This document shows positions 1-6,848 of a stretch of 9,218 bases of DNA, piece after piece. The notes beneath the pieces were generated by a model. It made no database searches and was not told the origin of the DNA. It saw nothing but the letters and a program-made list of their open reading frames with translations. Location of the stretch: NCBI GenBank assembly GCA_037190175.1, contig JBBCJM010000230.1:1-9218 (forward strand). Reading direction: 5' to 3'. The DNA comes from JBBCJM01 sp037190175 (GTDB lineage: Bacteria > Pseudomonadota > Alphaproteobacteria > Rhodobacterales > Rhodobacteraceae). Within the stretch, counting starts at the first letter, position 1, and each line of letters begins with the position of its first letter. The position numbers and the translations under genes were made by a program.

Positions 1-30
1 AATCAGCGGTCGTTCAAGGGCGGCAAGGCG

Positions 31-45
31 GGCGGCTCAGCCGCC
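31..45. other. Small GC-rich hairpin in the leader
   Basis: GGCGGC and GCCGCC flank a 3-base TCA, and the flanking T/A can extend the stem to seven pairs. It is perfectly palindromic and GC-only in the core. No T-run follows, so it is not a standard intrinsic terminator. In DNA this GC-rich, such a short palindrome can arise by chance. It could be the remnant end of an upstream transcript or lie inside the tail of an upstream gene. Confidence 0.3.
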
Positions 46-136
46 AGAGCCAGCGAGGACAGCACGAATGACAACCATACCCGCCTTGCCTGCGCCCCCG
101 CAGCTTCTCACCGCATCGGGCGCAAGAAAATGGGGT

Positions 137-140
137 AAGG
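137..140 (+). promoter_or_regulatory. Ribosome binding site deciding the start of the first gene
   Basis: AAGG lies seven bases before ATG 148. A GTG at 145 is in the same frame but only four bases from this motif, so ATG 148 is preferred. The resulting protein starts directly with the FAD-binding beta strand, as is usual for the family. Confidence 0.5.
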
Positions 141-147
141 CCGAGTG

Positions 148-1761
148 ATGTTCGACGCGGTGGTCATCGGCGCGGGGCACAACGGGCTGGTGACCGCCTG
201 CTATCTGGCGCGCGCCGGGCTGAAGGTCTGCGTGGTGGAGAAGAACGACTGGATCGGCGGCGCCGCGGTCAGTCGCGAGCTGTACCCCGGCTTCACCTAT
301 TCCAACTGCTCCTACGTCTGCTCGCTGTTCCGGCCCGAGATCATGCGGGATCTCGATTTGCCGCGGCACGGGCTGCAGGTGCTGCCCTATGAGGGCGGGG
401 CGCTGTTCACCGAGGGTGGCGGATACCTGGGGATGCACCGCGACCACGAGGCCAACCGGCGCGAGATGGCCCGGCACTCGCCGCGCGACGCCGAAGCCTA
501 TGACCGCTATTCCCGCGACGTGCTGCGGCATTGCCGGTTCATCCGGCCTCTATTGATGCGCCGGCCCCCGGACCCCACGTCGCTGGCCCCTCGCGACCTC
601 GGGGAACTGATCTGGCTGGGGCGGAAGCTGTTCGACCTCTCCGAACGGCAGATGGCCGAGACGGTGCGGTTCTGGTGCATGTCGATCGCCGACTTTCTGG
701 ACGAGTATTTCGAGAACCCGGCGGTGAAGGCCTATCAGGCCGTGGGCTCCATCATCGGCACCGCCCTTGGCCCCATGTCGCCCGGCACCGCCTATATCCT
801 CCTGCACCACGCCATGGGCGAGGTGGACGGCAACGTGGGCGCCTGGGGCTATGCGCGCGGCGGCATGGGGGCGATCACCCGGGCTCTGGCGTCCTCGCTG
901 CGGGCCTCGGGCGGGGAAATCCGCACCGGCAGCGGCGTGGCCGAGGTGCTGGTCCGCAATGGCCGGGCCTGCGGGGTGGTGCTGGACAGCGGGGAAGAAA
1001 TCCGCGCGGCCCGCGTTGTCTCCAACATGGATGTCCGCCGCACCTTCCTTCACCATGTCCCCGCCGGCGAGGTGCCCGAGCCCTTCCTGAACCGCGTCCG
1101 CAAGTTCAAGACCCGCGGCTCCTCCGGCAAGCTGAACATCGCGCTGGACGGGCTGCCGCGCTTCACCGCGTTGCCCGAGGGCGCGCCCAATATCAAAGGC
1201 GACCTGCATTTCACCGATTCCATCGAGAAGATGGAGCGCGCCTATGACGACTGGAAGGAGGGCCGGTTCAGCCGCGATCCCTTCCAGGACATGATGATCC
1301 CGACCCTGATCGACCCCACGATGACCCCGCCGGGCAAGCACTTCATGTCCTGCTTCGTGCAATACGCCCCGCCGCAGATCGAGGGGCGCGACTGGACGGA
1401 CGCCGACCGCGATGCCTTCGGCAAGGCGTGCATCGACCAGATCGAACGCTTCGCCCCGGGGTTCCGCGACCTGATCCTGCATGTGGAGGTGCGCACCCCG
1501 CGCGAGCTGGAGGCCGAGGTGGGGCTGACCGAGGGCAACATCTTCCAGGGCGAGCTGACCTTCGACCAGATGTTCTTCAACCGCCCCGTCCCGGGCTGGG
1601 CGGGGTATCGCACGCCGGTCAGGGGCCTGTGGCTCTGCGGCTCCTCCACCCATCCGGGCGGCGGGGTGATGGGCGCGCCGGGGCGCAACGCGGCGGCCGA
1701 GATCCTGCGCGACATGCGGCTGCCGGCGCAGGACATGAGCGATGCCTATGCCGTCCTTTGA
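148..1761 (+). CDS. FAD-dependent oxidoreductase, phytoene-desaturase-like (COG1233/PYROXD2-type)
   Basis: This 537-residue flavoprotein belongs to the phytoene-desaturase-like branch of FAD amine-oxidase-fold enzymes. The N-terminal Rossmann motif GAGHNG is at residues 8-13, and a FAD-ribose-binding Glu at 31 ends the second strand. A GG pair follows at 37-38 and a GYARGGMG segment at 234-241. The C-terminal FAD motif at 487-516 includes YRTPVRGLWLCGSS followed by HPGGGV and GxxGxNAA. Length is normal for the family. No signal peptide or membrane segment is seen, so it is probably cytoplasmic. No carotenoid genes surround it. Neighbouring oxygenases and a GcvT-like protein point instead to oxidation of an amine or another catabolic intermediate, which is inference. 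It opens the operon and overlaps the next gene, a paralogue, by 20 bases. The family call is firm; the substrate is unknown. Confidence 0.93.
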   Translation: MFDAVVIGAGHNGLVTACYLARAGLKVCVVEKNDWIGGAAVSRELYPGFTYSNCSYVCSLFRPEIMRDLDLPRHGLQVLPYEGGALFTEGGGYLGMHRDHEANRREMARHSPRDAEAYDRYSRDVLRHCRFIRPLLMRRPPDPTSLAPRDLGELIWLGRKLFDLSERQMAETVRFWCMSIADFLDEYFENPAVKAYQAVGSIIGTALGPMSPGTAYILLHHAMGEVDGNVGAWGYARGGMGAITRALASSLRASGGEIRTGSGVAEVLVRNGRACGVVLDSGEEIRAARVVSNMDVRRTFLHHVPAGEVPEPFLNRVRKFKTRGSSGKLNIALDGLPRFTALPEGAPNIKGDLHFTDSIEKMERAYDDWKEGRFSRDPFQDMMIPTLIDPTMTPPGKHFMSCFVQYAPPQIEGRDWTDADRDAFGKACIDQIERFAPGFRDLILHVEVRTPRELEAEVGLTEGNIFQGELTFDQMFFNRPVPGWAGYRTPVRGLWLCGSSTHPGGGVMGAPGRNAAAEILRDMRLPAQDMSDAYAVL

Positions 1762-3262
1762 CGTGGCCGTGATCGGGGCGGGGCCGAACGGGCTAGCCGC
1801 CGCCGCCCGGCTGGCGGGCAAGGGGCTGCGGGTGCTGATCCTGGAACGCGCGCCCTTGGCCGGAGGAGGCGCCGGCCCGGGGCTGGGCGAGGGCGCGCCC
1901 TTGGCACATCTGGTCTACAACCTCGATCCCCGCGTGGAGCGGGGGATGCATCTGGCCCGCCATGGCCTCGTCTGGCAGGAACCCGCTTTGGCCACCACCG
2001 CGCTGTCCGAGACCGGCGACCACATCCGGCTGGAAGGGTCCTTCGGTGAACGGTTGCAGGGGGCGAGCGCCGGGGACCGCGCCGCCTTCGCCGCCCTGCG
2101 CGCCCGGCTGATGGGGATCGCCGCGGTGCTGGCGCCCCTGCGGCAGATGCCGCCGCCGCGGCTCTCGCGCCAGGGCAACGACTGGCTGGCGCTGGCGCGG
2201 ATCGGGCTCAAGGCCCGGATGCAGGGCCGCGAGGCTCTGCGCGAGATGCTGCGGATGCTGCTGACCAACGTGCATGACGCGGTGACCGACGAGATCTCCT
2301 CGCCGCTCTTGCGCGGCGTGATCGCCTTCGATGCGGTGCTGGGCTCATGGCTCGGCCCGTGCTCGCCCAATTCGCTTCTGCCCCTGCTGGACAGGCTGGC
2401 GGGGCAGACCGCCGGCCGGCAGGGAGCACTGGGGCTGCCGGCCGGCGGACCTCCGGCACTGGCCGACGCCATGGCGCGTTCGGCGGTGGCCGCGGGGGCG
2501 ACCCTGCGCACCGGCGTGGCGGTGACCGCGATCCGCACCGACGGCGATGCGGTGCAGGGCGTGACGCTTTCGACCGGCGAGGAGGTGGAGGTGCCGCTGG
2601 TGGTCTCGGCCATCGCGCCGCAGGCCACGCTGCTGCGGCTGGTGGGTCCGCGCTGGCTGGACGCCGGGCTGGTCACCGCACTGCGCCACCGCCGGGCGCG
2701 GGGGGCGGCGGCACGGCTGAACCTGACCTTGGCCCGCGAGGTGGATTTCCGCGGTGCCGACCCGCGCAGCCGGCTGGTGATCGCCCCTTCGCCCGAGGCC
2801 ATCGAACGCGCCTTCAACGCGGTGAAATACGGGCAGGTGCCGGCGGCGCCGGTGATGGAGGTGCTGATCCCCTCGGCCTTCGCCGGCGGCACCCCGCGGC
2901 TGTCCATCGTGGCCCAATACGCCCCCCATGCGCCAGCGGACCCCGAGGCCGCCCGCCGCGCCCTGCTGCAAGGGGTGGTGGAGCGGCTGGAAGCCCATGC
3001 GCCGGGGCTCAAGGCCGCGATAGAGCACACCGAAACCCTGCTGCCGCAGGACATCGCGGCGCGCTGGGGCCTGGTCCAGTGGCACCATCTGGAGCTTTCG
3101 GCCGAGCAGATGCTGTTCCTGCGCCCCACGCCCGACCTCGCCCGCTACCGCACCCCGATCCGGGGCCTGTGGCTGGCCTCGGCCGGCAGCCATCCGGGCG
3201 GGGGGATCGGCGGTTCGGCCGGCTGGAACGCCGCCGGCGCGATGCTGGAGGCCGGCCGATGA
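1742..3262 (+). CDS. Second phytoene-desaturase-like FAD oxidoreductase, divergent paralogue
   Basis: This 506-residue protein has the same fold as the upstream gene product. GAGPNG is at residues 12-17, the FAD-ribose Glu at 35, and the C-terminal FAD motif at 469-498 (YRTPIRGLWLASAGSHPGGG, then GxAGWNAA). It is more diverged elsewhere. The usual GGMG segment reads GGPP at about 235-238, the region after the first motif is Gly/Ala-rich (GGGAGPG, 41-47), and the family's GNxFxG-L segment near the C-terminus is replaced by WHHLEL (447-452). FAD binding still looks plausible. ATG 1742 is chosen because AGGA at 1730-1733 sits eight bases upstream; an in-frame ATG at 1748 is the alternative. The overlap with its paralogue suggests coupled translation and perhaps a heteromeric enzyme, which is inference. 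Its substrate is unknown. Confidence 0.92.
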   Translation: MPMPSFDVAVIGAGPNGLAAAARLAGKGLRVLILERAPLAGGGAGPGLGEGAPLAHLVYNLDPRVERGMHLARHGLVWQEPALATTALSETGDHIRLEGSFGERLQGASAGDRAAFAALRARLMGIAAVLAPLRQMPPPRLSRQGNDWLALARIGLKARMQGREALREMLRMLLTNVHDAVTDEISSPLLRGVIAFDAVLGSWLGPCSPNSLLPLLDRLAGQTAGRQGALGLPAGGPPALADAMARSAVAAGATLRTGVAVTAIRTDGDAVQGVTLSTGEEVEVPLVVSAIAPQATLLRLVGPRWLDAGLVTALRHRRARGAAARLNLTLAREVDFRGADPRSRLVIAPSPEAIERAFNAVKYGQVPAAPVMEVLIPSAFAGGTPRLSIVAQYAPHAPADPEAARRALLQGVVERLEAHAPGLKAAIEHTETLLPQDIAARWGLVQWHHLELSAEQMLFLRPTPDLARYRTPIRGLWLASAGSHPGGGIGGSAGWNAAGAMLEAGR

Positions 3263-4440
3263 ACCTGCGCCATTACGAGACGCCGCTGGAGCCCACCCCC
3301 TTCCACCCCCGCACCGCGGCGCTGAACCGCACCCACCGCTGGGGGCCCTGGGCCGGCCACGCCACGGTGCTCAGCTACGACGACACGGCGATGGAACACG
3401 CGGCGATCCGCTCCGCCGCCTCGGTCTATGACCTCTGCCCGATGATCAAGTACCGGGTGACGGGGCCGCAGGCGGCGGAGTTCCTGAACCGCCTGACCCT
3501 GCGGGACGCGGCGCGGTTGCAGGTGGGGCAGGTGCACTACACCGCCTGGGTGGACGACGACGGCAGGCTGATCGACGACGGCACCCTGTTCCGGCTGGAC
3601 CCGCAGGACTTCCGCCTCTGCTGCCAGGAACGGCACCTGCCCTGGCTGGCCGACAGCGCCTTCGGCTTCGAGGTGGCGGTGCGCGACGAGACGGCCGAGA
3701 TCGCCGCGCTGTCCTTGCAGGGGCCGACCTCGGCGGCAGTCCTTGGCGCGGCGGGGTTCGATGTTTCCGGGCTGAAACCCTTCCGCATGGCGCGCTTCCC
3801 CTTCGAGCAGGGGGAACTGACGGTCTCCCGCACCGGCTTCACCGGCGACCTGGGCTATGAGCTGTGGACCGCCCCCGACCTCGCCCTGCCGCTGTGGGAC
3901 CGGCTGTTCGCCGCCGGCGAGCCCTTCGGCATCCGCGCGGTGGGGACCGAGGCATTGAACATCGCCCGGATCGAGGCCGGGCTGATCATCACCAACGCCG
4001 ACTTCACCCCCGTGCAGCAGGCGGTGCGCGAGGACCGCGCGCGCTCGCCCTTCGACATGGGGCTGGACTGGATGATCGCCTGGGACAAGGGGCCCTTCAC
4101 CGGCCGCCGGGCCTTGCTGGCCGAGCGGGAACGGGGCTCGCGCTGGGCCTTCGTGGGGCTGGAGATCGACGGCAACGTGGCGGCCGAGGGGGCGATCCTC
4201 TATCACAGGCGGAAAAGCGAGGCCGGCGTGGTGACCTCCGCCTGCTGGTCGCCCACACTGAAGAAGAGCATCGCCTTGGCCCAGGTCCACCGCCGCCATG
4301 CGCGCGGAGCCGACCTCTGGGCCGAGATCTACGCCCTGCGCGAGCTGCACTACGCCAAGCTGATGATGCGGGCGCGGGTGGTGGCGCGGCCGTTCTTCAA
4401 CCCCGCCCGCCGCCGCGCCACCCCGCCGGGGGCGTTCTGA
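3259..4440 (+). CDS. GcvT/aminomethyltransferase-family protein, probably tetrahydrofolate-dependent
   Basis: This 393-residue protein has GcvT architecture: a folate-binding domain at roughly residues 45-270 and a C-terminal barrel domain at about 290-375. Landmarks include AEFLNRL-type spacing at 73-79, the RLIDD motif at 103-107 (where GcvT has its catalytic Asp), RTGFTGDLGYEL at 191-202, and ARIEAGL at 236-242 with a Glu at the conserved folate-contacting position. Family members (GcvT, the C-terminal domains of dimethylglycine and sarcosine dehydrogenases, DMSP demethylase DmdA, aryl demethylase LigM) transfer one-carbon units to tetrahydrofolate. The other glycine-cleavage genes are absent, so a role in glycine cleavage is unlikely. 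Beside Rieske and FAD enzymes it probably captures a methyl or methylene group from the substrate. ATG 3259 overlaps the previous stop as ATGA, with GGAGG at 3247-3251. The open frame continues upstream inside the previous gene but is not part of this one. Confidence 0.92.
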   Translation: MNLRHYETPLEPTPFHPRTAALNRTHRWGPWAGHATVLSYDDTAMEHAAIRSAASVYDLCPMIKYRVTGPQAAEFLNRLTLRDAARLQVGQVHYTAWVDDDGRLIDDGTLFRLDPQDFRLCCQERHLPWLADSAFGFEVAVRDETAEIAALSLQGPTSAAVLGAAGFDVSGLKPFRMARFPFEQGELTVSRTGFTGDLGYELWTAPDLALPLWDRLFAAGEPFGIRAVGTEALNIARIEAGLIITNADFTPVQQAVREDRARSPFDMGLDWMIAWDKGPFTGRRALLAERERGSRWAFVGLEIDGNVAAEGAILYHRRKSEAGVVTSACWSPTLKKSIALAQVHRRHARGADLWAEIYALRELHYAKLMMRARVVARPFFNPARRRATPPGAF

Positions 4441-5573
4441 TGGCGCATCCCCTGTCGCCCCGGCTGGACCATTGCCCCGAGGGGCTGCCGCGCGAGGCTT
4501 ACCTGTCGCCCGACTGGTTCGCGCGCGAGATGGCCAGCGTCTTCGCCCGCAACTGGACCTTCGCCGGCCGGCTGGTCGACCTGCCGCCGGGAACCATGCG
4601 GCGGATCCGGCTGGGCCATGCCGAGGCGATCCTGTGCCGCACGGCCGGGGGGAAGGTCTCGGCCTTCCACAACACCTGCCGCCACCGGGGGGCGGAGCTT
4701 TGCCGGCAGGACGGGGCGCTCGGGCGGCTGATCACCTGCCCCTATCACGCCTGGGCCTATGCGGCCGAGGACGGAAGGCTGGTCTCCACCGCCTTCGCCC
4801 GACCCACGCCGGATTTCGACAAGGCCGCCCACGGCCTGATCCCCTGCGCGGTACGGCACTGGAACGGCTTCGTCTTCCTCTCCGCCGCCGCCGCGCCCCC
4901 GGAGCTTACCGCCGACGTGCCGCTCTCCACGCTGGACAACTGGCCCATCGACAGCCTGACCACCGGCCACCGCTGGACCACCGAGATCGCCTGCAACTGG
5001 AAGGTGTTCTGGGAGAACTATTCCGAATGCCTCCACTGCCCCGGCATCCACCCGGAGCTGTGCGAGATGGTGCCGGTCTATGCCCGCGGGATCATGGCGC
5101 CCTCGGAAGCCCCCGACTGGACGCCCGAAACACCCCCGACGCCACCGCTCAAGCAAGGCGCCACCACCTGGACCCCCAGCGGCGCCCCCTGCGGGCCGGT
5201 CTTCGCCACCCTCACCGAGGCCGAGCGCAATGCCGGGCACACCTTCGTCACCCTCTGGCCCAGCGCCTATGTGGTGGCGCATGTCGACTACGTCCGCGCG
5301 GTCAGGATCGAGCCGCTCGCGCCGGAACGCACCCGGCTGACCGCCGAATGGTACTTCCCGGCCGAAACGCTGGCGCAACCGGGCTTCGACCCCGCCACTG
5401 TGGCCGCCTTCCCCATCCTGGTGATGCAGCAGGACGGCGAGGCGTCGGAAATGAACCAGCGCGGGATCAACTCCCCCGCCTTCGCCCGCGCCCGGCTGAT
5501 GCCCGAGGAATACGAGATCCACCGCTTTCACACCTGGCTCCTGAGGGAGATGGAGACCACGGAGGGACCATGA
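4440..5573 (+). CDS. Rieske non-heme iron oxygenase, alpha subunit (first of two)
   Basis: This 377-residue protein is a typical ring-hydroxylating or demethylating oxygenase alpha subunit. The Rieske [2Fe-2S] ligands are C80-R-H82 and C100-P-Y-H103. In the catalytic domain the segment from N187 to H204 carries E192, E196, H199 and H204. H199 and H204, with D332 in the QQDGEASEMNQRG segment, would bind the mononuclear iron. E196 occupies the electron-bridging position, where naphthalene dioxygenase has Asp and carnitine monooxygenase CntA has Glu. The family uses O2 and reducing power from a partner reductase, which is not encoded in this window. Overall pattern resembles the CntA/GbcA/stachydrine demethylase group acting on quaternary amines, but that is inference. 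Start ATG 4440 overlaps the previous TGA by one base; only a G-rich weak ribosome site (4428-4432) precedes it, consistent with coupled translation. Confidence 0.94.
   Translation: MAHPLSPRLDHCPEGLPREAYLSPDWFAREMASVFARNWTFAGRLVDLPPGTMRRIRLGHAEAILCRTAGGKVSAFHNTCRHRGAELCRQDGALGRLITCPYHAWAYAAEDGRLVSTAFARPTPDFDKAAHGLIPCAVRHWNGFVFLSAAAAPPELTADVPLSTLDNWPIDSLTTGHRWTTEIACNWKVFWENYSECLHCPGIHPELCEMVPVYARGIMAPSEAPDWTPETPPTPPLKQGATTWTPSGAPCGPVFATLTEAERNAGHTFVTLWPSAYVVAHVDYVRAVRIEPLAPERTRLTAEWYFPAETLAQPGFDPATVAAFPILVMQQDGEASEMNQRGINSPAFARARLMPEEYEIHRFHTWLLREMETTEGP
5561..5566 (+). promoter_or_regulatory. Strong ribosome binding site deciding the start of the second Rieske gene
   Basis: GGAGGG sits at the 3' end of the first Rieske gene. 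Two adjacent in-frame ATGs follow at 5570 and 5573. From GGAGG the spacing is four bases to the first and seven to the second, so 5573 is favoured. Starting at 5570 would add one Met and give an ATGA overlap. Confidence 0.6.
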
Positions 5574-6793
5574 TGAAACACCCCCTGAACTCATTGCCCG
5601 TACCGAACGACTGGGACCGCCGCGGCCTGCCCGGCTGGACCTACCATTCGCCCGCACTCTTCGCGCTGGAGGCGCAGCACGTGTTCCTGAACCACTGGCA
5701 GGTGGCGGGGCACGAGAACGACATCCCCGCCCCGGGCGACTGGCTGTCCTTCGACCTGCTGGGCGAGCGCGCGGTGGTGATGCGGGGGCAGGACGGGGTG
5801 GTGCGCGCCTTCCACAACCTTTGCCGTCATCGCGGGGCGCGGGTGGTGGACGGCGCGGCGGGGCATTGCCGGGGCGCGATCGTCTGCCCGTTCCACGGCT
5901 GGGTCTACAATCTGGACGGCTCGCTGCGCGGCGCCGCGCAGCCCTCCAGCTTCGGGCAGATGGACCGGCGCGAGTTCGGGCTGAAGCCGGTGGAACTGGC
6001 GCTGTTCCACGGATTCATCTTCCTGCGCTTCCACCCCGGCCCGCAGCCCGCCATCACCGACCTGCTGGCCCCCTATGCCGAGGACTTCGCGGCCTATGCC
6101 GCGGCCGACCTCCTGCCGGTCTCCACCCCGCACTGGACCACCGACCTGCCGGTCAACTGGAAATCGGTGCGCGACGTGGACAACGAGGGGTATCACGTGC
6201 CGCTGGCCCACCCGGCGTTGCAGGAGCTTTACGGCCGCGACTACCGCGACATCCACCTGCCGGGCGGGCTGCACCTGTCCACCGGCCGGTTCGGCGACAA
6301 GCCCGGGCGGCGCTGGTCGGTGCGGCACTACATCAAGACCACCCGGCCGAACCCCGGCCTGCCCGACCACCTGCGCAACACCTGGACCTATTACGGCCTC
6401 TTCCCCAACATCGTCTTCGCCTTCACGCCGGAGGGCGCGCAGTTCTACCACGACCTGCCGATCTCGCCCGGCCTCACCCGCCTCACCGGGCGCACCTACC
6501 GCCGCGCGGACGAGGACCGGCAGCAGCGCCTCGCCCGCTATCTGGCGCAAAGGATCGACCGCGACACCTCGGCCGAGGACCGGCAACTGTCGATATGGTC
6601 GAACGAATCCATGGTCTCCTCGGCCTTCGACGGGTTCCACCTGTCGGATCTGGAATGGGGCCTTCGCCGGCACCATGACGCCTTGCGCAGCCTCGTCCCG
6701 GTGATGACCGAGGAGGAGCCCCCGCCCGAGGACCGCATCGCCGCGCTCAATGCGGAAATGCTTGGAGCCGAGGGGGATGCTGGCATAGCCTGA
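5573..6793 (+). CDS. Rieske non-heme iron oxygenase, alpha subunit (second of two)
   Basis: This 406-residue protein is a second complete oxygenase alpha subunit, clearly different from its neighbour. Rieske ligands are C84-R-H86 and C105-P-F-H108. The catalytic segment starting at N195 has D203, E205, H208 and H213, and D336 in the AEDRQLS segment completes the two-His one-carboxylate iron site. E205 holds the bridging position, so both enzymes in this operon use Glu rather than the commoner Asp. All metal ligands are present, so it should be active. No small (beta) subunit or ferredoxin gene is nearby, which fits the alpha-only (homo-oligomeric) type. It may act on a product of the first oxygenase, or the two may form a mixed oligomer; the sequence does not decide. 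It is the last gene of the tightly overlapping block. Confidence 0.94.
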   Translation: MKHPLNSLPVPNDWDRRGLPGWTYHSPALFALEAQHVFLNHWQVAGHENDIPAPGDWLSFDLLGERAVVMRGQDGVVRAFHNLCRHRGARVVDGAAGHCRGAIVCPFHGWVYNLDGSLRGAAQPSSFGQMDRREFGLKPVELALFHGFIFLRFHPGPQPAITDLLAPYAEDFAAYAAADLLPVSTPHWTTDLPVNWKSVRDVDNEGYHVPLAHPALQELYGRDYRDIHLPGGLHLSTGRFGDKPGRRWSVRHYIKTTRPNPGLPDHLRNTWTYYGLFPNIVFAFTPEGAQFYHDLPISPGLTRLTGRTYRRADEDRQQRLARYLAQRIDRDTSAEDRQLSIWSNESMVSSAFDGFHLSDLEWGLRRHHDALRSLVPVMTEEEPPPEDRIAALNAEMLGAEGDAGIA

Positions 6794-6848
6794 ACCCGGA
6801 ACAGACAAGGCCGGGCGACACCGGCCGCCAACCGACAGGGAGACCGCC
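6794..6848 (+). other. Intergenic spacer with hairpin before the binding-protein gene
   Basis: This is the only real gap between genes of the operon. GGCCGG at 6809-6814 pairs perfectly with CCGGCC at 6821-6826 around a six-base loop. There is no T-run, so it is not an obvious intrinsic terminator. AGGGAG at 6837-6842, six bases before ATG 6849, is the strongest ribosome site in this half of the window. Together they may let the binding protein be made at a different level from the enzymes, which is inference. Confidence 0.45.

Larger units (their letters stand above)
1..147. other. Leader upstream of the operon; no gene assigned
   Basis: No complete gene and no convincing promoter are visible here. 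The plus strand is open in two frames. One runs from base 1 to TAA at 136-138 and has fairly high GC at third positions. The other runs from base 2 to TGA at 146-148, where its stop would overlap the first operon gene as TGATG. Either could be the 3' tail of an upstream gene, but neither translation (low-complexity Ala, Gly, Arg, Ser) resembles a family I know. Within the second frame an ATG at 68 would give a 26-residue peptide ending at 148, with only a weak GAGG upstream. I see no AT-rich -10 element, so the operon promoter probably lies left of the window. Confidence 0.4.

Noticed and set aside
550..1821. Long open frame on the minus strand, antisense to the first flavoprotein
   Set aside because: Its translation is low-complexity Ala/Gly/Arg/His with no family motif, while the plus strand encodes a clear FAD enzyme. 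Long antisense frames are expected with such high third-position GC.
2347..3258. Upstream in-frame extension of the GcvT-like gene
   Set aside because: The extension lies wholly inside the second flavoprotein gene and is Gly/Arg-rich nonsense. GcvT similarity begins only after ATG 3259, which has its own GGAGG.
148..3262. Carotenoid biosynthesis (CrtI-type phytoene desaturases)
   Set aside because: The proteins share the fold, but no phytoene synthase or other carotenoid gene is present, and the operon is built around oxygenases, a GcvT-like protein and amine uptake.
3864..4439. Upstream in-frame extension of the first Rieske gene
   Set aside because: It is out of frame within the GcvT-like gene and shows no oxygenase sequence. 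The Rieske protein is complete from ATG 4440.
3259..4440. Glycine cleavage T-protein proper (GcvT)
   Set aside because: No GcvH or GcvP gene is adjacent, and the gene is embedded between oxygenase and flavoprotein genes, pointing to a different one-carbon transfer.
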